From positions 1 to 64,000 of the forward strand of contig NZ_APNK01000009.1 in the NCBI RefSeq assembly GCF_000732535.1: a DNA stretch of 64,000 nt, read 5' to 3'. This document shows positions 8,365 to 17,690 of the stretch, piece after piece. The position numbers and the translations under genes are program-made. Position 1 is the stretch's first letter. Each line of letters begins with the position of its first letter. Under the pieces are notes generated by a model. The model was not told the DNA's origin. It did no database searches and saw only the letters and a list, made by a program, of their open reading frames with translations. The stretch is from Salinisphaera hydrothermalis C41B8 (GTDB lineage: Bacteria; Pseudomonadota; Gammaproteobacteria; Nevskiales; Salinisphaeraceae).

Positions 8365-11300
8365 GTACGCCGCAGAACAACGACGACCCGACCCCGCAAC
8401 CGGCGCCGAACAAGACGCCGGCGCGCCGGCGTTCGTGGCTGTGGCGCATCCTCAAGTGGACGCTGCTGGCGTTGCTGATTGTAGTCGTCGTATTGGTGGG
8501 CCTGGTCTGCTGGGTTGGCGGCACGCGCACCGGTACCGAATTCGCCTGGCACCAAGCGCAGCGGTTCATGCCGGCCGGCATCCATATCGATTCGGTCAAA
8601 GGCCGCCTGATCGGGCCATTGCACGTCTCCGGCGTCGATTACGATACCGATGCGATGAAAGTGCATGTCGGCTCGATCGATTTCGATATGGATTTCTCGG
8701 CGATCTGGCACCGGACCGTTCATATCACCCATCTCGATGTCGCTAACGTCGATTACAAGGTCCTCAAGACGACGCCGACTCAGCCCAAGCAGAATAGCCA
8801 GCCGTTCTCGCTACCCCAGCAGATCAATCTGCCGGTCACGGTGATCGTGGATCGCGTGGCGGTTACCGACGTTTCGGCGGTGACCGCGCCCAAAGCCAAG
8901 CCGGTCAAGGTCGATAGCGTGAAGCTGACCGGTGCTCGGCTCGATGACGCCCAGTGGCAAATCAAGTCGCTGACCGGCCACGGCCCGATGTTCGATCTCG
9001 ACGCGCATGCGGCGGTCACGCCGAACGGCGGCTACAACACGAACCTGCAAGCCAAGGCCGAGCTGCGCCTGCCGAATTACGCGCCGTTGTCGGCGACCGC
9101 CGATATCACCGGCAACCTGGATGATTTGCATCTGGCCGCTAACGTCGCTTCGCCCTATAACCTCAAGCTCACCGGCGACATCACGCATGTGTTGTCCAAA
9201 ATGGGCATCGACGCCGAAATTCAGGCCAAGGGCGTGAAGACGCAGGCGATCAGCAAGACATTGCCCAAGATCGCCGCCGATGCCGATATCAAGGCCAAGG
9301 GCCCGGTCGACGATCTGGGCGTGCAATTGTCGGCGAAAGTGGACAGCGCCGACTACGGCAAGGCCACGCTCGACGGTGGGCTGCACTACACGCCGAAGAC
9401 AGTCGACATCAAGAACCTCAAGATCGGGGTGCCGGCCACGAACGGCCAGCTGACGGCCAACGGCCAGGTCGCCATGGCCTCCGGCAACAAGATGGATCTG
9501 ACCGTCGATTGGTCGAATCTGGCCTGGCCGCTATCGGCCAAACCGTCCTACAAGTCGGACAAGGGCAAGGTCCGGCTCACCGGCACGCTGGACAACTACG
9601 ATCTCGATACCCAGCTGGTCTGGCAGGTGGTCGGCCAGACCCAGGGCAAGCTGGCCGCCAACGGCTCCGGCAGCCTGAAGGCGTTCGACCTGAAATCGCT
9701 GGATATTTCCGGGGGGCCGGGGCATATCACCGGGCATGCCAGAACCCGATGGTCGCCGAAGCTCGATGTCGACGCGCATCTGGAAGGCAGTCATATCAAT
9801 CCGGGCGCGATCGTGGCCAACGTGCCGGGCGACTTCAATCTGAATGCCGACGTCACGGCGACCCAGGTCGGCCAGCAAATTCACGCGGATCTGAAAACGC
9901 TGACCGCGCACGGCAGCTTGCGCCATCAGCCGCTGGATCTGAAAGCGAAGGCGCAGTACCTGGGCGATCACGTCAAGGTGGATACACTACATCTGGTATC
10001 GGGGGCCGCGACCGCCGATATCAACGGTACGTTTGGCTGGACCCCGGACGCCAAGCTCGACGGCCAGTGGTCGATTCACTCGACGGATCTGTCCACGATC
10101 ATGCCGGGGCTGGCGGGTAGCCTGCAGACCGATGGCCGCGTATCCGGCCGGTTCAAGGCACCGGACGTTACCGCCAAGCTCACCGCACGTCACCTCGATG
10201 CCTATGGCAACAAAGTCGATGCCGCCGACCTGAACGCGAAGGTGGACTGGTCTGGGGCGACGCAGTCCAAGGTCGATCTGGCGGTGCGCGGGATCGATGC
10301 CTCCGGCCAGAAGATCCACAAGGTCACGCTCAATCTCGACGGCACCCCGTCCTCGCACCACCTGGCGCTGAATCTCGACAGCGATACGGCCAAGGCCGAT
10401 CTGGCTTTGACCGGCTCACTCGACAAGAAAACCTATCGCGAGAAGTTCACGCTGCACCGGCTGACCGCCGGCTACGAAAAGCTCGCGCCGTGGTCGTTGG
10501 CGGCGCCGGCTTCTGGAGCCATCTCCGCCGGCGCTCAGTCGATCGACAACGCCTGTCTGACCTCCGGCCGGGCGCGCCTGTGCTTGACCGGCAAGCATGA
10601 TACGAAGGTGAGCCAGGGCCATATCGAGTTGTCGAATTTCAACTACGATTATGCCAAGAGCTTCTTCCCCGACGGCCTGGCGGTGACCGGCTCGGTTTCC
10701 GGCCAGGTGGACGCCAAGCTGCCCACCGGCGGTACGCCGCAGGTCAACGCCAATCTGCAAACCTCGGCCGGCACGGTCAGCATGACCAATCCGCAGGGCG
10801 AGACGGTCAAGGTGCTCGAGATGCGGCCCGGCCACATCCAGGCCAAGATGGCCAACAATGGCCTGGATGCCAACGTCGACCTGCCCTTGGCCGGCAGCGA
10901 CGGCATTCGGGCGCAGGCCACGGTGGCCTCCGGACGCGGTAGTCTGCTCAAGCATTCGCTCAACGGGCAGTTGCATATCGGCCTGGCGTCGATGGGATTC
11001 ATTACCCAACTGTCGCCCGAGGTCGCGACTTTCGACGGCAAGTTCGCGGGCGACATGCAGCTTGGCGGCACGCTGGCCAAGCCGACCGTGCTGGGTCATA
11101 TCGGGCTCGATGCCTCCAAGATCGTGCTGGTGACCCCGGGCCTGACGCTCACCGACGTGAGTCTGGCGGCCCAGGGTCGGGGCCAGTCCATCGGGATCAC
11201 GGCCGCGGCCAAGTCCGGCGGCGGTACGCTCAACGCCAACGGCGACATCTCTCTGGCCGATCGAGGGCAGACGGTCAATCTCGCGATCAAGGGCGATCAC

Positions 11301-12230
11301 TTCCAGATCGCGCATATTCCCGACGTCACGGCCTACGTCAGTCCGGATCTCAAGGTCGCGGTGACACCGTCGAAGGTAGATGTCAGCGGTAGCGTGACCA
11401 TCCCCGAGGCCTCGATCACGCCGCGCAACCTGCCGGCTTCGGGCGTGACCACGCCCTCCTCTGATCAGGTGATCGTGAGCAACAAGCCCAGCCCCACGAA
11501 GGCAGCGGCACGCGCGATCCACGCCGATGTAAACGTGATCCTCGGCAAGAAAGTCCATATCGACGGGTTCGGTCTGAAAGCCGATCTGGGCGGCAATCTG
11601 CGGGTCGTGCAACAGCCGGGTAACGAACCTACCGGCACCGGCGCGATTCACATCAACAACGGTTCCTATCAGGCCTACGGCCAAAGCCTGGATATTCAGC
11701 AGGGCAAGATTCTGTTTGCCGGCGGCCCGGTCAGCGAGCCCGGCCTGGATATCAAGGCGGCCCGCTACCCGACAGATAACGTGACCGTCGGTGTGCACGT
11801 CCGCGGAAGTATCAAGAATCCGAAGCTGCAATTATTTTCGACGCCAGCCATGAGCCAGTCGGAGCAGCTGTCCTGGCTGTTGCTCGGCCGGCCGCTGGAT
11901 TCCACCAACGGGCAGCAGTCCAGTCTGGTCGCCCGTGCCGCGTTGGCGCTCGGGTCTTCACGCGGTAACAAGGTATTGCAGGATATCGGCAGCAAACTGG
12001 GGCTGGACAATGTCGGCATCGGCACGGGCGCCGGCAAGAGCAGCAGCCAGGCCGCGCTGACCGTGGGCAAATATCTGTCGCCGAAGCTTTATGTGGGCTA
12101 CGGTCTGGGTCTTTTCGATCAGGTCTCGACTGTCACCATGCGTTATACCCTGTCGTCGCACTGGACGCTCGAGACCTCATCGAGCGGCAAGTCGACCGGT
12201 GGCGACGTGGTCTGGAAGTTCGATCGCTAG
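8361..12230 (+). CDS. tamB: TamB, inner-membrane-anchored translocation module subunit
   Basis: 1289 aa, within the family range. A short Pro-rich cytoplasmic N-terminus and one transmembrane helix (about residues 30-55) precede a very long repetitive beta-helical periplasmic region. The C-terminal DUF490/TamB domain is recognisable (MSQSEQLSWLLLGRPLD, then GLDNVGIGTGAGKSSSQAALTVGKYLSPKLYVGYGLGLFD in outline). The start codon is TTG in the arrangement TTGA, overlapping the tamA TGA, so translation is coupled and probably held below tamA level. TamB bridges the envelope as a lipid conduit or OMP-assembly partner. Confidence 0.94.
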   Translation: MSTPQNNDDPTPQPAPNKTPARRRSWLWRILKWTLLALLIVVVVLVGLVCWVGGTRTGTEFAWHQAQRFMPAGIHIDSVKGRLIGPLHVSGVDYDTDAMKVHVGSIDFDMDFSAIWHRTVHITHLDVANVDYKVLKTTPTQPKQNSQPFSLPQQINLPVTVIVDRVAVTDVSAVTAPKAKPVKVDSVKLTGARLDDAQWQIKSLTGHGPMFDLDAHAAVTPNGGYNTNLQAKAELRLPNYAPLSATADITGNLDDLHLAANVASPYNLKLTGDITHVLSKMGIDAEIQAKGVKTQAISKTLPKIAADADIKAKGPVDDLGVQLSAKVDSADYGKATLDGGLHYTPKTVDIKNLKIGVPATNGQLTANGQVAMASGNKMDLTVDWSNLAWPLSAKPSYKSDKGKVRLTGTLDNYDLDTQLVWQVVGQTQGKLAANGSGSLKAFDLKSLDISGGPGHITGHARTRWSPKLDVDAHLEGSHINPGAIVANVPGDFNLNADVTATQVGQQIHADLKTLTAHGSLRHQPLDLKAKAQYLGDHVKVDTLHLVSGAATADINGTFGWTPDAKLDGQWSIHSTDLSTIMPGLAGSLQTDGRVSGRFKAPDVTAKLTARHLDAYGNKVDAADLNAKVDWSGATQSKVDLAVRGIDASGQKIHKVTLNLDGTPSSHHLALNLDSDTAKADLALTGSLDKKTYREKFTLHRLTAGYEKLAPWSLAAPASGAISAGAQSIDNACLTSGRARLCLTGKHDTKVSQGHIELSNFNYDYAKSFFPDGLAVTGSVSGQVDAKLPTGGTPQVNANLQTSAGTVSMTNPQGETVKVLEMRPGHIQAKMANNGLDANVDLPLAGSDGIRAQATVASGRGSLLKHSLNGQLHIGLASMGFITQLSPEVATFDGKFAGDMQLGGTLAKPTVLGHIGLDASKIVLVTPGLTLTDVSLAAQGRGQSIGITAAAKSGGGTLNANGDISLADRGQTVNLAIKGDHFQIAHIPDVTAYVSPDLKVAVTPSKVDVSGSVTIPEASITPRNLPASGVTTPSSDQVIVSNKPSPTKAAARAIHADVNVILGKKVHIDGFGLKADLGGNLRVVQQPGNEPTGTGAIHINNGSYQAYGQSLDIQQGKILFAGGPVSEPGLDIKAARYPTDNVTVGVHVRGSIKNPKLQLFSTPAMSQSEQLSWLLLGRPLDSTNGQQSSLVARAALALGSSRGNKVLQDIGSKLGLDNVGIGTGAGKSSSQAALTVGKYLSPKLYVGYGLGLFDQVSTVTMRYTLSSHWTLETSSSGKSTGGDVVWKFDR

Positions 12231-12515
12231 TTACAAGCCCCCGCACAAAGCTCGATGTTATTCGGGGTGATAAAGCACGTACGCCGGGCATACGCACCGC
12301 GGGCGGCGGTCAAAAGCCACTTGAAATAGCGGATGGCGCCGGTTGTGTGCGGCGTTATCAAGCGCCATCCGGCCTGCGTGAGACTTGCGGGCCGGTGGGC
12401 CAGCGCCAATCGCGGCGCATGACGTGGAGCCGAGCGTTCTGAGGCGGTCGGCCGACTCGATTCAAAGCAACGGGCGTGATGCCGATGTCCGCCGATCGCG
12501 CCGGCCGGAGCGGGC

Positions 12516-13091
12516 TCAGTCGCTGTTTTCGTTCGAACGGCGCCGCAGGTAATACACCAGCCAGGCCGCCCCGGCCAACACAATGACCAGCGCGAGCAGG
12601 GCCTGCTCGATGTTCTGGATATGGCTGATCGCCTGCCCGATCGCATCGGCCAGGTAATGGGAGACGACGGTGACGGTGGTCGACCAGATCAGCGTGCCGA
12701 TGAAATCGTAGAACAGGAAACGCCAGGGCGAGACGCCGAGCGAGCCGAGCACGAACGGGGTAAGCGAACGCATCGCCCAGAGGAACCGGAAGCCGATCAT
12801 CACGACGGCGCCGTAGCGTTCGAGCAGGGCCTCGATCTGGGTCGCCCTCGCGTGCCAGCGCGGGCGTTTGGCCAGCGCCGGTCGGCCCATTTTGTGGCCG
12901 ATATGGAACCAGATGTTGTCGCCCAGCAAGGTACCGATGGTCGCGGCCAACCACACGCCGTGTTCGGTCAATACGCCGTTGTTCGCGGCCAGCATGCCCA
13001 GAAGAATCGAGGCCTCGCCCTCGAAGAAGCAGCCGGCGGCGACCGCGAAATAGCCGTATTCCGCGATCAGATGCCACAGCGTATCGATCAT
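12516..13091 (-). CDS. DedA family membrane protein
   Basis: 191 aa with several hydrophobic segments. DedA/SNARE-associated motifs are present: CFFEGEASILLG near residues 20-32, GDNIWFHIGHKMGR, and GFRFLWAMRSLTPFVLGSLG. DedA proteins are inner-membrane proteins implicated in lipid (undecaprenyl phosphate or phosphatidylethanolamine) translocation and proton-motive-force maintenance. The first acidic motif has EGE where many members have E-x-x-x-P. It lies 3 bp downstream of the carboxylesterase gene, so they probably share a transcript. The 285 bp between this gene and tamB hold no feature I could support. Confidence 0.87.
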   Translation of the reverse strand: MIDTLWHLIAEYGYFAVAAGCFFEGEASILLGMLAANNGVLTEHGVWLAATIGTLLGDNIWFHIGHKMGRPALAKRPRWHARATQIEALLERYGAVVMIGFRFLWAMRSLTPFVLGSLGVSPWRFLFYDFIGTLIWSTTVTVVSHYLADAIGQAISHIQNIEQALLALVIVLAGAAWLVYYLRRRSNENSD

Positions 13092-13094
13092 GCG

Positions 13095-13769
13095 TTACCG
13101 CTCCAGGCGTTCGCGCAGCCAGCGGCCGATGGTTGCGATCTCGGGCAGACAAACCTGATGGGCCATGGGATATTCATGCCAGTCGACGGCGTAGCCAGCG
13201 GCGAGGAGCCGGTCTCGGCTGCCGTGGCCCAGAGCGATCGGCACGATGGGGTCTTCGCTGCCATGGGCCATGAAAATCGGAATACCGCGGTTGGCGTCGC
13301 TCGCCTCGGTGGCCAGCGAGTCGTGTAGCGGCAGATAAGTTGAAAGCGCCATGATACCGGCAAGCGGGGTGTTATGGCGCAGCCCTGCATGCAGCGCGAC
13401 CGCCCCGCCCTGGGAAAAGCCGGCCAGCACGATGCGATCGGCCGGGATGCCAGCGTCGATCTCGCGGGCGATCAGTGTCTCGATTTCGGCGGTGCTGGCC
13501 TCGATGCCCGGGCGATCCTGTTTATCGGCAATATCCGCGCCCTTGATGTCGTACCACGCGGGCATGCGCATGCCGCCGTTGATCGTTACCGGTTGCTGGG
13601 GCGCGTTCGGAAACACGAAGCGCACCGAATGCGCGTCCCCCAGCCCGAGTTCCGGGATGATGGGCACGAAATCATTTCCATCCGCGCCCAGACCGTGCAG
13701 CCATATGACGCTGGCGGTTGCCGGATTCGGCGGTTGGATTTCAACGCAGTCGAGCATGATGTGGTCCAT
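13095..13769 (-). CDS. Alpha/beta hydrolase, carboxylesterase/phospholipase family
   Basis: 224 aa from ATG 13769, the usual size for EstB-type carboxylesterases. Motifs: WLHGLGADGNDF oxyanion region, nucleophile Ser119 in AGFSQGGA, Asp in HGSEDPIVP, and His in MAHQVC. The upstream extension of the frame to 13937 is a poor match to the family and overlaps the frmA promoter region, so I excluded it. No signal peptide, so a cytosolic esterase. It is read divergently from frmA. Confidence 0.88.
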   Translation of the reverse strand: MDHIMLDCVEIQPPNPATASVIWLHGLGADGNDFVPIIPELGLGDAHSVRFVFPNAPQQPVTINGGMRMPAWYDIKGADIADKQDRPGIEASTAEIETLIAREIDAGIPADRIVLAGFSQGGAVALHAGLRHNTPLAGIMALSTYLPLHDSLATEASDANRGIPIFMAHGSEDPIVPIALGHGSRDRLLAAGYAVDWHEYPMAHQVCLPEIATIGRWLRERLER

Positions 13770-13876
13770 GAGCAGGGTACCGATGGCGAAGTCTGGACAG
13801 GCGCTGAACGACATGCAACATCGCCCATGCGACATGCGGCCACCCTGGCCTTCGACACCCAAGAGAGTTGCGATAG

Positions 13877-15037
<1,161 letters not shown>

Positions 15038-15060
15038 ATCGCTTGCGGGAGACGACGACC

Positions 15061-15915
15061 GTGGACGTGAAAGTCATCGACGAGCATCGATCCTTCGGCG
15101 GGTGGCAGCGCCGCTATACGCACCACTCAAAGACGTGCGGCTGCGACATGACGTTCGCTCTGTATCTGCCGCCGGCCGCCGAGCACGATCGCGTGCCGGT
15201 GGTCTACTGGCTGTCCGGGCTGACCTGCACCGACGAGAACTTCGTCAACAAGGCAGGCGCCCAGCGCGTGGCCGCGGAGCTCGGCATCGCCATCGTCGCG
15301 CCGGACACCAGCCCGCGCGGCGAGGATGTGGCCGATGAGGACGTCTATGATCTGGGTCAGGGCGCCGGCTTTTACGTCAACGCCACGCAATCGCCGTGGT
15401 CGACGCATTACCGGATGTACGACTATGTCGTGACCGAACTGCCCGACCTGCTCGCCGATCGCTTCGGCGAGCAGGTGGATCTTTCGCGCGAGGCGATCGC
15501 GGGGCATTCCATGGGCGGCCACGGCGCGCTGGTCATCGGCCTGCGCAATCCCGATCGCTTCGCCGCCATCTCGGCGTTCTCGGCGATCTGCAATCCGGTG
15601 GCCGTGCCCTGGGGCGAGAAGGCCTTCTCGACTTATCTGGGCGATGATCGCAAGGCTTGGGCCGAGTACGACGCCAGCGATCTGATGGCCCATGCCGATC
15701 ACGGCGCCGCCTTGCCGCCGGTGTTGTTGGAACAGGGCCTGGCCGACGGCTTCCTCGAGGAACAGCTCAAGCCCGAGGCGCTGGAACAGGCCGCGGAGAA
15801 AGCGGGCGCCTCGGTCGAGGTTCGGCGCCGCGAAGGCTACGACCACAGCTATTTCTTCATCGCCACGTTCATTGACGAGCATCTGCGGTTCCTGGCGCGC
15901 TATATGGGCGTCTGA
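15061..15915 (+). CDS. fghA: S-formylglutathione hydrolase
   Basis: 284 aa from a GTG start at 15061, preceded by GGGAGA about 7 nt upstream; the frame continues upstream into frmA out of phase with it, so the longer version is spurious. Esterase-D family motifs: YWLSGLTCTDENF, catalytic Ser in AGHSMGGHGAL, and C-terminal GYDHSYFFI with the catalytic His. It hydrolyses S-formylglutathione to formate and glutathione, completing the frmA pathway. Confidence 0.95.
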   Translation: MDVKVIDEHRSFGGWQRRYTHHSKTCGCDMTFALYLPPAAEHDRVPVVYWLSGLTCTDENFVNKAGAQRVAAELGIAIVAPDTSPRGEDVADEDVYDLGQGAGFYVNATQSPWSTHYRMYDYVVTELPDLLADRFGEQVDLSREAIAGHSMGGHGALVIGLRNPDRFAAISAFSAICNPVAVPWGEKAFSTYLGDDRKAWAEYDASDLMAHADHGAALPPVLLEQGLADGFLEEQLKPEALEQAAEKAGASVEVRRREGYDHSYFFIATFIDEHLRFLARYMGV

Positions 15916-15970
15916 CGGCGTCTCGGGTTAGACTGGCCGGCCGTTGTTTTTCGGAATGCGAGTGCCGCGC

Positions 15971-16207
15971 ATGAAGCCGATTCTCCTCGCCCTGTTCGTC
16001 GCGCTGGCGGCCGGTTTCGTGTTGGCCGGCTGTGGGCAGAAAGGCCCGCTGTATTTGCCGGGCCATAATCCGAACCCGCCCAAGCCTTTGATCAAACCGG
16101 CGAAGAGCCCGGGCCAGGACAAGGACGAGAGCCAGAAGCCATCGGGCGATGCGTCCAGCCAAGGCGGCGACAACGGCGCTTCCCACTCGCAAAGCAGCAC
16201 GCCGTAA
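15971..16207 (+). CDS. lptM: LPS translocon maturation chaperone LptM-like lipoprotein
   Basis: 78 aa. A lipoprotein signal (MKPILLALFVALAAGFVLAGC) is followed immediately by the family signature CGQKGPLYLP, then a Pro/Lys/Ser-rich tail. LptM (YifL) is a small outer-membrane lipoprotein that helps LptD mature. ATG 15971 gives a normal signal peptide; in-frame ATG 15956 is an alternative. It sits just upstream of lysA, as in E. coli, with a TAATG stop-start overlap. Confidence 0.85.
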   Translation: MKPILLALFVALAAGFVLAGCGQKGPLYLPGHNPNPPKPLIKPAKSPGQDKDESQKPSGDASSQGGDNGASHSQSSTP

Positions 16208-17472
16208 TGGATCATTTCGACTACCGCGACGGCGCCCTGTACGCCGAAGACGTCCCCGTGGCCGATATCGCCGAGCGTTTCAGCACGCCGACCTATGTCT
16301 ACAGCGCGGCCACGCTGACGCGCCACTATCGCGTGTTCGACGAGGCGCTCTCCGGCATCGACCACGAGATCTGCTTTGCCGTGAAGGCCAACGGCAATAT
16401 CGGCGTGCTGGGGTTGCTCGCCGATCTGGGCAGCGGCTTCGATATCGTATCGGTGGGTGAACTGGAACGAGTGATCACGGCCGGCGGCGATCCGGCGCGC
16501 ATCGTGTTTTCAGGGGTCGGCAAGCGCGTCGACGAGATCGAACGCGCGCTGGAGGTGGGCATTGCCTGCTTCAACGTCGAGTCCGAAGCCGAACTGGCGC
16601 GGATCGATGCGGTAGCCCAGCGCCTGGGCGTTGTTGCCCCGATTTCGCTGCGCGTGAACCCGGATGTGGATGCCCAGACGCATCCGTACATCTCCACCGG
16701 GCTCAAGGAAAACAAGTTCGGTATCGCCATCGAGCGCGCCGAGGCGCTCTATGCCGAGGCCGCCGAACGCCCCGGGCTGTTCCCGATCGGTGTCGATTGC
16801 CATATCGGTTCGCAGTTGACCACTCTGGCGCCGTTCCGAGATGCCGTCGCCCGTATTCTGGCGTTGATCGATCGGCTGGCCGCCCATGGTATCGAACTGT
16901 CGCATATCGATGTCGGCGGCGGCCTCGGCGTGTGCTATCGCGACGAAACGCCGCCCACACCGGCCGAATACGCCAGTGCGATCGCGGAAATGCTGGGCGA
17001 CCGCCCGCTCAAACTGATCCTCGAGCCGGGGCGCGTGCTGGCCGCCAACGCCGGCATTCTCGTGACCCGTGTGGAACTGCTGAAACCTGGGGCCAGCGAG
17101 ACGGACAAGCATTTCGCCGTGGTCGATGCGGCGATGAACGACCTGATCCGCCCGGCGCTTTATGACGGCTGGCACCGCGTGGTGCCCGTGAAAGCGAATG
17201 CGCATGGGGGACAGACCCGAGCCTGGGATATCGTCGGCCCCATCTGCGAGACGGGCGATTTCCTCGCCCAGGGCCGCAAACTCACGCTCGCCGAGGACGA
17301 CCTGCTTGCCGTGCGCACGGCCGGTGCCTACGGCTTCACCATGGCATCGAACTATAACGCGCGCCCGCGCGCGGCCGAAGTGATGGTGGTCGGCGACACG
17401 ATGCACGAAGTCCGCGCCCGGGAGACGCTGGCCGATCTCATGCGCGGCGAGCGACGTCTGCCGTTTACCTGA
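16207..17472 (+). CDS. lysA: Diaminopimelate decarboxylase
   Basis: 421 aa fold-type III PLP enzyme. The PLP lysine is Lys60 in CFAVKANGN; other conserved blocks are GSQLTTLAPF, DVGGGLGVCY, LEPGRVLAANAG, and GPICETGDFLA, which carries the active-site Cys. It converts meso-diaminopimelate to L-lysine. The ATG overlaps the lptM stop by one base. The usual downstream partner dapF is not here: a 218-bp gap with no recognisable gene leads to polA. Confidence 0.96.
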   Translation: MDHFDYRDGALYAEDVPVADIAERFSTPTYVYSAATLTRHYRVFDEALSGIDHEICFAVKANGNIGVLGLLADLGSGFDIVSVGELERVITAGGDPARIVFSGVGKRVDEIERALEVGIACFNVESEAELARIDAVAQRLGVVAPISLRVNPDVDAQTHPYISTGLKENKFGIAIERAEALYAEAAERPGLFPIGVDCHIGSQLTTLAPFRDAVARILALIDRLAAHGIELSHIDVGGGLGVCYRDETPPTPAEYASAIAEMLGDRPLKLILEPGRVLAANAGILVTRVELLKPGASETDKHFAVVDAAMNDLIRPALYDGWHRVVPVKANAHGGQTRAWDIVGPICETGDFLAQGRKLTLAEDDLLAVRTAGAYGFTMASNYNARPRAAEVMVVGDTMHEVRARETLADLMRGERRLPFT

Positions 17473-17690
17473 GTCGCGATTCAGCGCTCGAATAAGAAAA
17501 CGATCCACGGATTTTGCAGATCACGCCGAGTCACTCGAAATGGCATGGTCTCCAATCTGTGTCATCTGAGAAATCTGCGGATCACACTTGAGGAACGAGC
17601 GCCGTAATCCAAAATTGGCGCTGCCGTTCATGGACCCGCGATCGTCGCCCTCTTAAAGTAGCGGCATTGCTTCGCCGTCTCCCGTTCGTC

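Noticed and set aside
10416-11831. Long antisense frame (471 aa) within tamB
   Set aside because: No homology or codon pattern; arises from high GC on the opposite strand of a real gene.
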